A DNA stretch of 64,000 nt from Imbricaverruca yamaguchii (GCA_034440575.1 JAOTOL010001520.1:806001-870000); one strand, 5' to 3'; shown: positions 1 to 11,198, numbered from the stretch's first letter. Notes: generated by a model not told the origin, from the sequence alone. Translations and numbers: made by a program.

Positions 1-81
1 CAATAGAAAAACAAAAATAAAAGGCAATTTTTTTTTTGGAAGGCAATTTTTAAATTGTTCAAATTTCTTTTTATCAAATGT

Positions 82-146
82 AATGTTTACCAACACAGGT
101 AACATGATGTCGGTGCCCACTCATTTCCTCTGCACATGCCTACTTT
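82..146 (+). repeat. 65-bp interspersed motif, copy 1
   Basis: The copy reads taatgtttaccaacacaggt and then holds aacatgatgt and ctcatttcctctgcacatgc. Related copies lie at 1781-1850, 2682-2753 (reverse), 35581-35645 and 35712-35770. The shared core is AATGTTTATGAATGTGGTTA, then ACATGATG, then CACTCATTTCCTCTGCAAATG. The function is unknown; it is probably a conserved end of a mobile element. Confidence 0.55.
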
Positions 147-590
147 ACTGTGCATTGATAGGCAACATAACACCAAAAACTGAGCTTTGAGTTTTATAAT
201 ATAGCATAAAAGCAATATAGGAAAAATAAAAAGGTGACATATACCAACTATCAGTATCACACAAAAAACTTGTAAAATGGAAAAATCATGCATTTTTCCT
301 ATTTCTTATTCTACCAAACTTAACATAACCTGTTTTTGAAGAAAATGAAACAGACGGGGATTATATTCAAATCATTAAAAGAAACATAACCCAACCTAAC
401 CAGACCTAACCCTGTTGCTCACTCTGTGAAGCTAAAATGCTTGCAAAAGTTGTCTCATTCTCTAAAAGCATTATAAAATCCTTTCAGCTGCCGTAGTATT
501 TTTCAGCTTAAATGATTTGTCAGAAATGTGGTTGGGACATGAGGACTTGGAACTGAAAAAGAAACACAGGTAGGAGTGGCATAAAAACTT

Positions 591-629
591 GAGTCTGATG
601 GTTATATGGGGAATATAACCATCAGACTC
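591..629. repeat. Perfect 17-bp inverted repeat (hairpin)
   Basis: The left arm gagtctgatggttatat (591-607) and the right arm atataaccatcagactc (613-629) are exact reverse complements around a 5-base loop. Nothing else marks it as an RNA gene. Confidence 0.85.
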
Positions 630-803
630 AGACATTGTCTGTAATAGGCATCCCATCTCAGAACTATATTTTATGAATTGACTCATTGAGTATTTATGTA
701 CCTATAAGCTTAAGATTGATCCATAGTCTGGAAAACACATGCAATGGAGACTGCATTTAACACAAAGGGTTTCAGTGACAAGAACACAACCAGGACCATC
801 CCA

Positions 804-1460
804 TTAACCCTCTCCATCTTTCCAGTCATATCCTCACACCTTGTCTCTGGGGTTATAAAACCCCCCTCTAATGTCCAAACTAAGCATGACATGAAAATGC
901 AAGGTGTCATCAGAAAATGCTCAACAAGCAGGGCCAGACAACACCCCCAACTTTTTCCCAACAAAAGTGATGCCATTAGGGGGCCTAGTTTTTCATGACT
1001 TAGCTCTGGAAAGTTAATTCTGGTGCAGACTTGAAAATTAAAATTATCTGAAGAAGAGGAAGGCAGAATCGATCATGGCTGTACATTATTTTTGTATGTT
1101 CAAATTTCACAATTTGTAACTTTCAAGTTTTTAAAATTAATTTGTACTTTTCTAGCTGGCACAGTGGACCAAACAAAAGTGTGATTTGAAGTCAACTTGC
1201 TCTCATAAAAATGCTTACCTTGCCCAGAATATACTTTAACCAAGCAACTACTCAAAACTAATAAGCAATCAAAAATATTAAACATATTTCCTGGTTTGCT
1301 TTGCTTCATCTCCAAACATATGCAAATGCTGAAAGTTTCATTAAAATATCTTCATCTATTAAAGTGTGATGAATGGTTGAACATTTCTGGAGGTGACTTC
1401 ACTTGACCTTAACTAACTTGTTGACCCTAGATGACATGACCTCAAAAATGTGAAACTAAC
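804..1460 (+). mobile_element. TTAA-flanked 0.85-kb element, copy 1 (decayed)
   Basis: This is the most diverged of five copies (others at 5481, 10355, 30845 and 43680). It starts ttaaccctctccatctttcc and keeps the diagnostic internal stretches: the aggtgtcatc segment, the 'cacgactt' segment as catgactt, and the 'cttgacc..aactaac..gttgacc' segment near the end. Nearly every CpG of the other copies is TG or CA here. The 3' terminus is no longer recognisable. Confidence 0.75.
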
Positions 1461-1780
1461 AACAAAAAAGTTGAAGACACCTCCAGTATGACACAGGTTA
1501 AGGTATGCATCAAATGCCTCAAGCTTCAACCATGCAACTCAGTAGAAAATGCCCATTTTCCTGGCATTGACGTAGCATGATGCAGTAATTGCTAGCCAAC
1601 TGAGATCATGCATCTATTCAAATATATTAATGTAATATAATATAATATATTCAAACATCAATGATCAAATCATTCTAATCATGTTAAAAAAACATGGATG
1701 GTACCTAAGTACCTACCTACATTGACTGGTACATTTGCAGATTGAGGTAATCATTTATTGCTTTTAATTTGTTTTCAGCA

Positions 1781-1850
1781 TAATATTTATGAATGTGGTT
1801 AACATGATGTGGCCATTTATTTCCTCTATAAATGCATACTTTCCAGTTTG
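1781..1850 (+). repeat. 65-bp interspersed motif, copy 2
   Basis: The copy holds atttatgaatgtggttaaca followed by tgatgtggccatttatttcc and ends near ttccagtttg. It is the closest copy to the one at 35581. Confidence 0.6.
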
Positions 1851-2100
1851 GATGCAAGATTTGGATGCCAAAAAGTTGGGAACCAGCATAAAAGATAATG
1901 ATGATAATACAAAAATGTAGCAAACCCTAACACAGCCCCATACAAGGCAGCACATTCTTTTTTTAATCAGTGTCATTTTTCTTTAAAAAAATATCTTATG
2001 ATGTAATTTAACACAACTTAGCTTGACATATATGCATATAAGTTAATTTCTCTTGGACGAAAATGCTATCAAAATAATTCAAAATTTTCAACATAGGGTC

Positions 2101-2298
2101 ATAGGTACCTGACCCTGTTCCAAAAATGAGTAGAGCAACTTGGAGCAACCTGGAGCAGTTCAGAACAGGCTCTGTAAAAGTGAGTGCTAGAATGTTAGAT
2201 TGGAGCTACTCTGTTCTGCTCTGAAAATGCACGGGAACATGGAGCAGCTACTCCAAGTTGCTTAGAGCTGCTTGGAGCAGGGTCAGCAACAGACCTAT
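2101..2298. repeat. Foldback (inverted) repeat of about 200 bp
   Basis: The left end ataggtacctgaccctgttc and the right end (...ggagcagggtcagcaacagacctat) are reverse-complementary with mismatches. Inside, gcaacttggag is matched by ctccaagttgc. The layout is that of an old MITE or foldback element. No target duplication is clear. Confidence 0.55.
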
Positions 2299-2299
2299 A

Positions 2300-2505
2300 A
2301 AATAAGAACATAATCTAACCTAACCTAACCTTCCCATTGCTTTTCATGGAGGTAAAACATGTGCAAAGCTCATCTCATGGATGCTACCAACTGCAATAAT
2401 ACCTCTTGACTTGCTTACCTATTATATCGTCCTCAAAATTCCATAACCAAACTAGGGTCTTCTTGCATGGAAGGTTAGGATAGGTTAGGTTAGGTTGTGA
2501 TACAT
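2300..2505. repeat. TTAGG-like interstitial repeats
   Basis: Short runs ctaacctaacctaacc (near 2310) and ggttaggataggttaggtta (near 2475) match the arthropod telomere unit TTAGG on either strand. They are a few units long only, so they are interstitial relics and not a telomere. Confidence 0.6.
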
Positions 2506-2749
2506 ATTTAACATATTTAAAAATCAAGCTGATATTGATTCTGGCAAAGCTATCTGGAATGGATCCAGGAATTGTCTGGGAGCATTTGTCTGGAGTGTCG
2601 ATTCTTTTCAGGGGCACTACAAAAGCACCTGCAGGGCATATTACCAAACTACATGTAACTTTTTTGGTGTTACCTTCCCTTCCAACTGAAAAGTATTCAC
2701 ATAAGGAGAAACTTAATGGTCGCATCATGTTCAGCACCTTCATAAACAT
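2384..2749 (-). pseudogene. Possible mobile-element ORF fragment
   Basis: A 121-codon open frame on the minus strand starts inside the 65-bp motif copy at 2682-2753. I do not recognise the protein. Residues such as VTCSLVICPAGAFVV are loosely reminiscent of a transposase core strand, but this is weak. Because its first part overlaps an interspersed repeat, a mobile-element origin is more likely than a host gene. It may also be a chance frame. Confidence 0.2.
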
Positions 2750-2753
2750 TGCA
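2682..2753 (-). repeat. 65-bp interspersed motif, copy 3 (reverse)
   Basis: Reverse-complemented, it reads aatgtttatgaaggtgctga, then acatgatgcgaccattaag, then gaatacttttcagttgg. It matches the copies at 1781 and 35712. Confidence 0.6.
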
Positions 2754-2949
2754 TTAAAAGAAGAAATTCTCAGAAAAATACCTAAACTGCATGTTTACCA
2801 TCAGAGCGACTTACCAAAGGTGGTGATCGACTCAATTTGCAGTGGAAGCTTCTCCAGAATTGGTATACACTCATATGCCTTGTGCATTTTGAAATAACTT
2901 GAAACGTCTTCACCTACTATCTTTCACTTCATCCCCAAGTAAGACTAAG

Positions 2950-4530
2950 CTGAAGCGTAAGTGATAAAACTCGCGGATGCATCAGACTACTCACTGCGCA
3001 AAAATGCAATAAACCTGAGTCGTATAAGTAACGACATTTATATCAGCATGGGCAGGCCGTGCCAATGCGGAAAGCAAGACAGAACATACAGAACCACCGC
3101 GTACAATGCATGACAAATTGAGGAATACCACCAAGAGCACCAACTGACAACAGTAACCTAATCTGAAGACGGGACGGGAAAACATCGCGGTGAAAAATCA
3201 AAACAAAAACAGACATTGGATTTGCTGATTCCAAACAACCTGATAGGCTTTCCTGGCAAAAATATAGTGTGACGTAAAAAGTACAGTTTTACTTTTGATG
3301 ACGAAGATTTACCAGATTCCTTTATCAAACATTGACAAATACTTCACCGGAAATTTTAAATATGTCAATTGGAACATAAAAGAAAAGGCACATAACGGGA
3401 CCAAGTAATTTCATCTTTAATACTTCTACCGATTAAATTTTAGCCAGTTTTAGTTTTTTACGCCATGGTAAAAAACGCTATATTCCGTTAAAAATAACGA
3501 TCACCGGCTCGACGACATCACCGAGCTCTCCACGCACAGTCATCAAATTTTACCATAGTTATTGATTTAGATGATTTGGACGTACATTACTTCTCAAGGT
3601 TTAGCAGTTTGAACGCTTAGAGACTTTTAACGTTATGGTTTCTGAACCTTAGAGGTTTCGAACGTTTTTGAGGTTTTGAACTTTAGATGCTTTGAACGCT
3701 TTGAGGCTTTGAACTCTAGAGGTATTTTGATTCAGTAGTAATTTTGAACCGTGAGGTTTAATGAATAGTTAGTTGATTTGAACGTTCGGAAATTTGACCG
3801 TTTTAGAGGTGTTAAACTGTTTGATGCTTTGATACGCTAGAAGTTTTGAACATCCCCAATAGAAGTAAGTTTCCCCTGATTAGTGGTTTTGAACCATTAG
3901 AGGAATTGAACTAAAGATAATTTCAGAAGTTTTGAACTATTTAACGCTCTGTATCCTTAGATGTTCTGATACATCCACACATAACATCATATGCTCCTAT
4001 ATAACTATACATTCGTCTTTATACTACGAACGCAGCAGCCACCAAAGTGCAGGGGCGTAGTACAGATGAAGCACTGGTGGCATGTGCAACCACGAGGAGG
4101 TGCTTTCATGTTTCATGTTTCTAGCCGAACAAAAATACGCCAACCCAGGTCCTCGTGCAACCACGTCCCCCCGATCAACGGATTTTTTCCCGTCAAAGTC
4201 GCCGCGATGCCCGTCCGTTCCGCCAAGGTGAGAGGCAGGCGGCGCCATATGGCCTCAGCTGCTGATTGCGTCGTAAAGCCACAATCCAATCCAGTCAAAG
4301 TCGTCCCTTTTAAAGAAAAAGTCGTCACTTTACTTTCCGTGCATGTATCCCCACCCCCAGCTTAGTCTATTTTTCTATTTTTATCGCCAAAATCTCCCTT
4401 CCGATATGTGCCTTGGATCCATGAATCCAAGGGACATGGGGAACGAATTCGCCCCTATCGTATGGGTCATATGCGTGTAATGTGCAAGAACAGGGGTTCA
4501 TTCCACCAGTTTACATGATTTTAACCAGAC
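2950..4530. other. Unassigned; degenerate 20-bp repeat at 3595-3975
   Basis: No gene is recognised. From about 3595 to 3975 variants of 'ttttgaacgctttagagg' recur roughly every 20-25 bases (gaacgcttagag, gaaccttagaggtt, gaactttagatgc, gaactctagagg), forming an old, irregular tandem repeat. The open frame at 3991-4365 shows no recognisable domain. Confidence 0.5.
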
Positions 4531-4533
4531 ATG

Positions 4534-4775
4534 CGGAGCCGGAGCCGGAGTCGGAGCCAGAGCCGCCGGGGCCGGAACATTTTGCTGGGGGCCGGAGCCG
4601 GAGCCGGAGCCGCCGGGACATTTTACTCGGAGCCGGAGTCGGAGTCGGAGCCGTCAAAAGCGGGGCGGCTCACGTTTGGGATGTACGGAGCCGGAGCCGG
4701 AGCCGGTACATTTTGCCCGGAGCCGGAGCCGGAGCCGGGATACTTCCCCGGAGCCGGAGTCGGAGCCGGAGCCGT
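4534..4775 (+). repeat. Hexanucleotide (GGAGCC/GGAGTC)n array
   Basis: Blocks of ggagccggagccggagtcgg alternate with spacers such as ggggccggaacattttgctg and ccgtcaaaagcggggcgg. The array is flanked by a 14-base direct repeat catgattttaacca (4514-4527 and 4801-4814). Open frames here are by-products of the repeat. Confidence 0.9.
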
Positions 4776-4814
4776 CCAGAATTTTCTTGGTTCCGCATCC
4801 ATGATTTTAACCAT

Positions 4815-5480
4815 AAGTGTCATGGAACAAAATAACCATTTTAACTTCATTTTTTACCGACATTCTTATGCCCCAGTATTTAGCATATGTATTCGGGAAG
4901 TCAAAATTGAGAGTGACTGAGATAACAATGATAAATACTCTGCTTTTATAGGATAAATAGGTATAGGCTGGCCATATTTAGCAAGCCCTCGTGCGCGGGG
5001 GTGAACTAGAGCCCCCCTTCAAGGGTTTCTCAGAAGATGACCCGATATTCCTTTGAAAAACGCGAAGAGCAGAGTCACGAAAATTGTAATGGCTGCATGC
5101 GATCGTTCAACACATCTCTTGCGAGCAATTTTCTTCTCATATCACCAAAGGTCATCAATTGAGACTGGGCCAAATTGGAAAGTACCGTTTTCTGGGCAAT
5201 ATTCGAAATGCTGCTTGAAATCCATTAATCAAAATGTACCGAATTTCCACACAAATCTATTCGTGCCTACTAGTGCACATACAAAACGATGTACTAGCTA
5301 TATTTACCTGAGATGAAATACTCAGGTTAGATCAATGTCAACTCATAATAGTTGCATTCTGTTCACAATTTTCAACCGAATTATCATAAGCAAAACAACC
5401 CTCAAGGTTGTCCGATGAAGAGGCCCCACCAAGGAGAGGTCCGGGTGCCCGCCTCCTTAACCACCAAAAAGTACATTAGA
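4815..5480. other. Unassigned
   Basis: I see no gene, strong repeat or RNA. A short segment (about 4980-5040) has a run of C around agccccccttcaaggg. Confidence 0.4.
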
Positions 5481-6316
5481 TTAGCCCGCGCCGTCTTTCT
5501 GGTCAAATCCTCACACCCCGTCTCGGGGGGGGGGGGTTGAAGACTCCTAAAATCCAAACTAAGCATCGCACGATAACGAAATAGGTGTCATCGGAAAGCG
5601 CTCCACGAGTAGGGTCCGGGTCCACCCCCAAAACAATTTCCCCCCAAAAGTGACGCCTCCAGGGGAGATAGAATTTCACGACTTTTCACGACTTACCTTA
5701 TGTTTTTGGCTCTGGGAGCTCATTTTGTGGATATATGAAAAACAAAACAAAATGTATTTGGAGTGAGAAAATGACAGTGAAATCGACTAGGGGTATAATT
5801 GTTTTGGCGTCTCATTTTTTTATTTCAAAATTTTGAATTTTCATGTTTTCTTTAATTTTCCTTTTCCAATGGGTAGAGCAGACCGAGAAACGTTGTTGCA
5901 AGTCAACTTGCTCCAATAAAAATGCTTACTTTAGCCAGAATCCTCTATTTGAACTGCAATTTGGCAAATACGCAAAATTTACATGTAGTCAAAAACGGAA
6001 AAAAGGAAAACATTCCACTCGTATGTTTAGTTGCATCCGGAAAGATAGCCAACGCTGAAAGTTGCATTTAAACATCTGTACCCGTTAAAGCGTGACGACT
6101 GATTGAACTTTTTTGGAGGTGACCTTACTTGACTTTGACTAACTCGTCGACCCTAGACGACCTGACTTCAAAATTTTGAAACAGCATGCCAAATTGATGT
6201 GTGAAAAGGTATGCCAAGTTTGGGCGCGCTGCCGTGCGCCGTTCGTCCAGTATCCGCGAAAAACCTGAAGGGGGTGGGGGTCGGTTGAAGACCCCCTCGA
6301 GACGGGACGAGTTAAA
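5481..6316 (+). mobile_element. TTAA-flanked 0.85-kb element, copy 2
   Basis: The copy starts ttagcccgcgccgtctttct and continues with caccccgtctcggggg. It ends with the inverted terminus ctcgagacgggacgagttaa. Interior landmarks are gtgtcatcggaaagcgctcc, cacgacttttcacgactt and cgtgacgactgattgaac. It has no transposase frame, so it is non-autonomous. TTAA-type flanks with CCC at the tips suggest piggyBac-like mobilisation (inference). Confidence 0.8.
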
Positions 6317-6534
6317 CAATAATACATATTTTAAATATTTTACGACGCAGAAAAAAACGCCGAAATGGTTCCCTTCTTCATGACATTCATTTTGTTCCAG
6401 CCTCGTTAGAAAATCCTGGTTGCGCTACTGTACAGTTACCAGTAGAACCGTATGTATTGCCAAACCGGCATACATTGTTGTTTAGCTTAACATCCAAAGT
6501 ACAATCTGGACACACACGCAGTCGTCATCTCAGG

Positions 6535-6945
6535 TTCACCCACGGCATCACTCACGTCACCTACGGCATCACACACGGCATCACTCACAGCGTCATGCAC
6601 AGTGTCACTCACGACGTCACCCACGGCATCACTCACGGCGTCACCCACGGCACTACCCACGGCGTCACCCACGGCGTCACCCACGGCGTCACCCACGGCA
6701 CTACCCACGGCGTCACCCACGGCATCACTCACGCTCACCCCCGCCTCACCCCCTCCCCCCCCCCCCCCCTTCCCACCCCGCCTTCCCCCCCCCCACGGCA
6801 TCACTCACGACGTCACCCACGGCATCACTCACGGCGTCACCCACGGCACTACCCACGGCGTCACTCACGGCACTAACCACGGCACTAACCATGGCGTCAC
6901 CCACGGCGTCACCCACGGCGTCACCCACGGCGTCACTCACGGTGT
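6535..6945 (+). repeat. 12-bp minisatellite (CACGGCGTCACC)n
   Basis: About 30 units alternate cacggcgtcacc, cacggcatcact and cacggcactacc. A C-rich interruption (ctccccccccccccccc) lies at about 6752-6797. Both strands read open in several frames because 12 is a multiple of 3, so the resulting ORFs are not evidence of coding. Confidence 0.92.
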
Positions 6946-6949
6946 CTCG

Positions 6950-7240
6950 TCTCGAGGTCCGGTTAATAACGGACCCTCTGTCATCGGTCTGGCCAATGAC
7001 AGCAATAAATGTGGAGGATGAAAGCAATCGTGGTTCCGGCCGGACACCGGCAAACCCCGCGTACACCTTAGCTCCTTGTTCGCGGTAGCGCACCGTTCAG
7101 CACACTTCAGTCACCTGTCTACAACGCGCCAGTGGAGTTGTGACGAGCGCTGAGACTTTACCAGCTAACGAGCGCCATGGGCTGGCGGCGCAGCATGGGC
7201 GGCGGCTGGAGCAGTAGCGCGGCCGCCGAGGTCGACAGTG
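6950..7240. other. Unassigned spacer between two arrays
   Basis: No repeat unit and no recognisable gene. Confidence 0.3.
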
Positions 7241-7254
7241 CAGCCGCCGAGGAC

Positions 7255-7510
7255 GGCACCATGTATACTGAGGACGGAAGTGCGGCTGTTGAGGTCAGCA
7301 GTGCGGCTGCTGAGGAAGGCACCGTGTATACCGATGACGGAGGTGTGGCTGCTGACGACGGAAGTGCTGCTGATGAGGACGGAAGCGCGGCTGGTGAGGA
7401 CAGAAGCACGGCTGGTGAGGACGGAAGCGCGGCTGGTGAAGACGGAAGCATGGCTGGTGAGGACGGAAGCACGGCTGATGAGGACGGAAGCGCGGCTGGT
7501 GAGGACGGCG
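7255..7510 (+). repeat. 21-bp GC-rich minisatellite
   Basis: Units of gaggacggaagcgcggctggt repeat about nine times and become irregular toward the left. On the + strand this reads as an acidic heptapeptide repeat (EDGSAAG) in an open frame 7177-7584. With no splice context or homology I treat it as a repeat, not a gene. Confidence 0.8.
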
Positions 7511-7589
7511 ACAGAACTACAAGCCTGCCCGCTTGGGCTACATGTCAGCAGCACAGATTGTCCATGTGGAAGCTGGCGACCTAACGGCA

Positions 7590-8430
7590 CACCTATCCTG
7601 TTGATTTCGCTACCATAGCTCCCGTAGTTTCCGGGATTCCTGGAAGTGCATCAAAGTATCCCCCCCCCACCCTGCCTTGTTGCGATCGGTCATCCACCTG
7701 GTCTCATGCTGAAACCAACTAATCAACCTTCACATGGTTGCTGATGTTAGGTTAGCTTATGTTTCGTATTGCAAGCCCGCTTACAATTTCCAGAGGGAAA
7801 ATCTGAAACATCCGCGCTATCGCTTTGGAACTTGGATGCCATCTGACAATTCAAGATCGCACATTGTGTCAAACATTGGATTCCATGCTTTTAAGATAAC
7901 GGAACTAGGGTGGGTCAAAATCATGTCACGACGCGATCTCAATACGGTTTTTAGACCCACAGTGGATATTGTTTTTGCTAAAAAATCTTACAAGATATAT
8001 TACAGGATGAACATTGGGAACACAGGGGAATCATCGAAGAAAACTTAATAATGCAAAAGACGACCGCAAGTCAGGTCCCAAAACCGAATTAAAACTAGAG
8101 CTAGAGAAATGCTCCCTTGCGTGCAAACTTCTTACCAATCAGTGTTCTTGAAAACTCGGAATTTATATAGTGACACAATATGCCCTTCAAAAGCGTGTCA
8201 AGTTTGAAGTCAATGTCAGGTTAGGTCAAAGAGATATGACCTGGAACGTCGCGATGATATATAATCCGATATTTTATGGAAAATCTTCCAGTCAATGACA
8301 TAGGGCTAAGTGTGCTATGATCGGAAATAATCGGAGGGCCATTGCTTCCTGACCACGCTGTTATTAAGTCCATCCCATGACATGTACTGAATGAACCTAA
8401 AACCCTAATATTAACACCACGACCATCAGG
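7590..8430. other. Unassigned
   Basis: Nothing recognisable. A + frame at 7734-8048 is open for 104 codons but shows no domain. Confidence 0.35.
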
Positions 8431-8833
8431 TCACTGTCTGGCCGCCATGGTAGCAACTTCAGCTCGGCGCCGCCAGGTGGCAGGCCGGTGGGGCCGGCGC
8501 GGACCAAGGCTGGCGCGGACGACGCGCCAGTCCCATGGAGGCCGGTCGTCGGTCGGCTGTGTGCTCGTCGGTCGCCGCTCGGTGGAGTCGTCGCGCGAGG
8601 GCCGCGAGATGGTTGTGACACGTGAGCAGGTGCAAGTCGGTCGCACGAGCCGCGCCTGGTGAAACAGCCGCTGCCGGCCCGCGGCGAGGGCGGCACTTAC
8701 CGGCACCTGTCATCTGCACACACCACTAGCCGCCCTAGGTCCGCCGCCCTCGGCCCGCCACCAGCCGCCCTCGGCCGGCCGCCGCCGCCGCACAGGTCGC
8801 ACGGCCGACCTCTCGGAGCCAGGTCGCGCGCAG

Positions 8834-9055
8834 CCTCACCGGGCGATGACGCCGCCACAGCCGCCGACGCCGGCGGCCGATGACGCCGAGATTCGGCGCC
8901 TTGTGGCGGCGGTGGACGTGTCGCCGCCGGCAGGGACGGCACCACCCGCCACGCCGCGGCTGACGACGGCCGGGCGCCGCGTCCAGCAGTGGCTGGGACG
9001 GCGACAGCACGATCGGCGGCCGACCGACCACGAGCCGACACTGCGCCACCGGCAG
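8834..9055 (+). CDS. Candidate upstream exon, unassigned protein
   Basis: A 74-codon open stretch sits between an acceptor-like gcgcgcag and a donor cag|gtacag. It reads PHRAMTPPQPP..., then DDAEIRRLVAAVDV, then TTAGRRVQQWLGRRQ, and ends at TLRHRQ. It starts and ends in phase 0, which would be compatible with joining directly to the phase-0 nesprin exon at 28750, but 20 kb separate them and other exons may intervene. An acceptor at 8860 would give 65 codons. GC and CpG content resemble the confirmed exons. No homology is recognised; a non-coding CpG-rich patch is possible. Confidence 0.4.
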
Positions 9056-9295
9056 GTACAGGCCACAAGCCGACACTGCGCCACAGGCGGGTACAGTATA
9101 GACCGACCGACCACGAGCCAACACTGCACCGCCGACAGGTACTGTCCAGGCCGACCGACCACGAGCCGGCCCTGCGCCGCCGACAGGTACGATCCAGGCC
9201 GACCGACCACGAGCCGGCCCTGCGCCGCCGACAGGTATGGTCCAGACCGACTTACCACGAGCTGACACTACGCCACCGACAGGTACGGTCGAGGC
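9056..9295 (+). repeat. Minisatellite built from an exon tail plus donor site
   Basis: About five units of roughly 50 bp each repeat the end of the preceding candidate exon: (gac)cgaccacgagcc, cactgcgcc, then gacaggta followed by a short linker (ctgtccagg, cgatccagg, tggtccag). Every unit carries CAGGTA, the splice-donor string found at 9053-9058. Confidence 0.8.
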
Positions 9296-9349
9296 CGGTG
9301 GCCGGGTATCGATTGTGCCGCGATTGGCCGTCTGACTCGGGGCGCGTGG

Positions 9350-9560
9350 CAGTCGTGGGAAGTCTGACTCAGGCCGGGCGATAGCCGTGGGAAGTCTGAC
9401 TCTGGCCACGTAGCAGCCGTGGGTAGTCTGACTCACGCCACGTGACAGCCGTGGGAAGTCTGACTCGGGCCGCGTGGAGCCGTCGGAAGTCTGACCCGGG
9501 CCGGGTGATAGCCGTGGGAAGTCTGACTCGGGCCGCGTAGCAGCCGTGGGAAGCGCCGTG
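9350..9560 (+). repeat. Minisatellite of about 35 bp
   Basis: About six units of cgtgggaagtctgactcggg followed by ccgcgtagcagc, with variants ccacgtgacagc and ccgggtgatagc. Confidence 0.85.
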
Positions 9561-10354
9561 GCGTCCTGGCGTCGGGTACCAGCGACTTCAGTCTATGGCG
9601 GGTAATCCTCCGAGCAGCTACACTATAGCTCGTTCGCAGTGGGAGCATCGAATGACTATCTCATGTCCATAATATCGAACAGGGTGCCCCCAAATAGGTA
9701 ACAAAGGAGCCTTTAATACACGCTGCGCATCGTGTTAAGTAGAGTGCTAATGGGTGGTTTACGTGTGTCTAATGGTGACTCAAATCATACTAAGGCGCTC
9801 ATAGGACGTCTGTGTGGCGCCATCAAAACGATATAGGCTACTGCGGCGCTAATTGGAAGCATGCGATAGTTCAACCGGTGCCACTTTTCGGGAACATTTA
9901 GCACGTGGCATTCCTTATCAGGCGGTGCCACAACCAAAACGCGCAGCCAGGGGGATTATCCCATCCCACTTTAGCAACAAAAAAGTACACTGGATCAAAC
10001 CATACATTTTGAGCTTTTCACCACACATAGCACGAAATTTTCGGCGCGCTTCGGACGCAGAAAGCTTTATCTATTTCTCTACTTATTTTGTTGCGTCGCC
10101 CCGAAGGAAAATCTTGGCTACGCTACTGTGTGGGGTCCAAGTGCCATTTAGTGTTGGCTCTCAAGTTAGGCCAGGAGACCATTTAATAATTATCCATAGA
10201 TGGGCCTGGAGAATGTGTAGTAGGAATCTGCGATATTGGAATATCTAGCCGACTTTCCGAATGTCCTGCCACTTTGAGTTTTAACGTTCCAACGTTTGTT
10301 GCATGGTGGTTGGGAGGGCAGTGGTGGTTCAGACTGGAGCTGGGTCTTACCAGC
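9560..10354. other. Unassigned
   Basis: A frame open for 131 codons (9853-10248, +) has no recognisable domain. No repeats were noted. Confidence 0.3.
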
Positions 10355-11198
10355 TTTACCCCACGCCGACTCTCCGGTCAGATCCTAACACCCCGTCTCC
10401 GGGGGAGGGGGTATAGTAACCCCAGTCTAAAATCCAAACTAAGCGTCGCACGAAAACCAAACAGGTGTCATCAGAAAGCGTTCGATGAGTAGCGTCCGGA
10501 TCCACCCACCGAAAATAATTTTTTTTTCTCACCAAAAGTGACGTCACCAGGGCGATAGATTTTCACGACTTTTCACGACTTAGTGCTTTTAGCTCTGGTG
10601 AGTTCATTTTGGGTATATATGAGAAACAAAATTTATTTGGAATAAGGAAAGGACAGCGAAATCGACCAGGGCCAAACAATTTTTTGGACCACACAAAATA
10701 TTGTTTTTTTGAAATTTCAAAATTTTGTGTTTTCAAGTTTTCTTTAATTTTCCTTTTCCAATGGTTAGAGCAGACCGAGAAACGTTGTTGGAAGTCAACT
10801 TGCTCTAACAAAAATTCTTACTTTAGCCAGAATCTTCTATTTGAACTGCAATTGGCAAATATTGAAAATTTATACGAAGTGAAAAAGAAAAAAGAGAAAA
10901 ATTCCACTCGTACGTTTTGTTGCATCCCTAAAGATAAGCAAACGCTGAAAGTTTCATTAAAATATCTGTATCCGTCGAAGCGTGACGACTGGTTGAACTA
11001 TGTTGGAGGTGATCTCACTTGACCTTGACTAACTCGTTGACCCCAGATGACCTGACTTAAACATTTTGAAACTGCATGCTAAATTGATGTGGGAAAAGGT
11101 ATCCAAATTTGGGCGCGCTGCAACGCGTCGTTCGTCCACTATCCGCGAAAAACCTGAGGGGGGGGCGGTTGAAGACCCCCTGGAGACGAGATGGGTTA
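10355..11198 (+). mobile_element. TTAA-flanked 0.85-kb element, copy 3
   Basis: It starts tttaccccacgccgactctc and ends gagacgagatgggttaa. The interior matches copy 2 closely, including gtgacgtcaccagggcgata, the cttttccaatggttagagc segment and the cgtgacgactggttgaac segment. Confidence 0.82.

Larger units (their letters stand above)
1..2950. other. AT-rich, CpG-depleted segment
   Basis: This stretch has no gene I can support. By eye it holds only about a dozen CG dinucleotides, while TG and CA are common. CpG becomes frequent abruptly from about 2950 (cgtaag, ctcgcgg, tgcgc). It contains one decayed copy of the 0.85 kb TTAA-flanked element, a foldback repeat, three copies of a roughly 65 bp motif and short TTAGG-like runs. 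The pattern is what long-term cytosine methylation leaves behind; that cause is inference. Confidence 0.7.

Noticed and set aside
6457..7021. His/Thr-rich repeat frames
   Set aside because: A 12-bp minisatellite with a poly-C interruption; no gene evidence.
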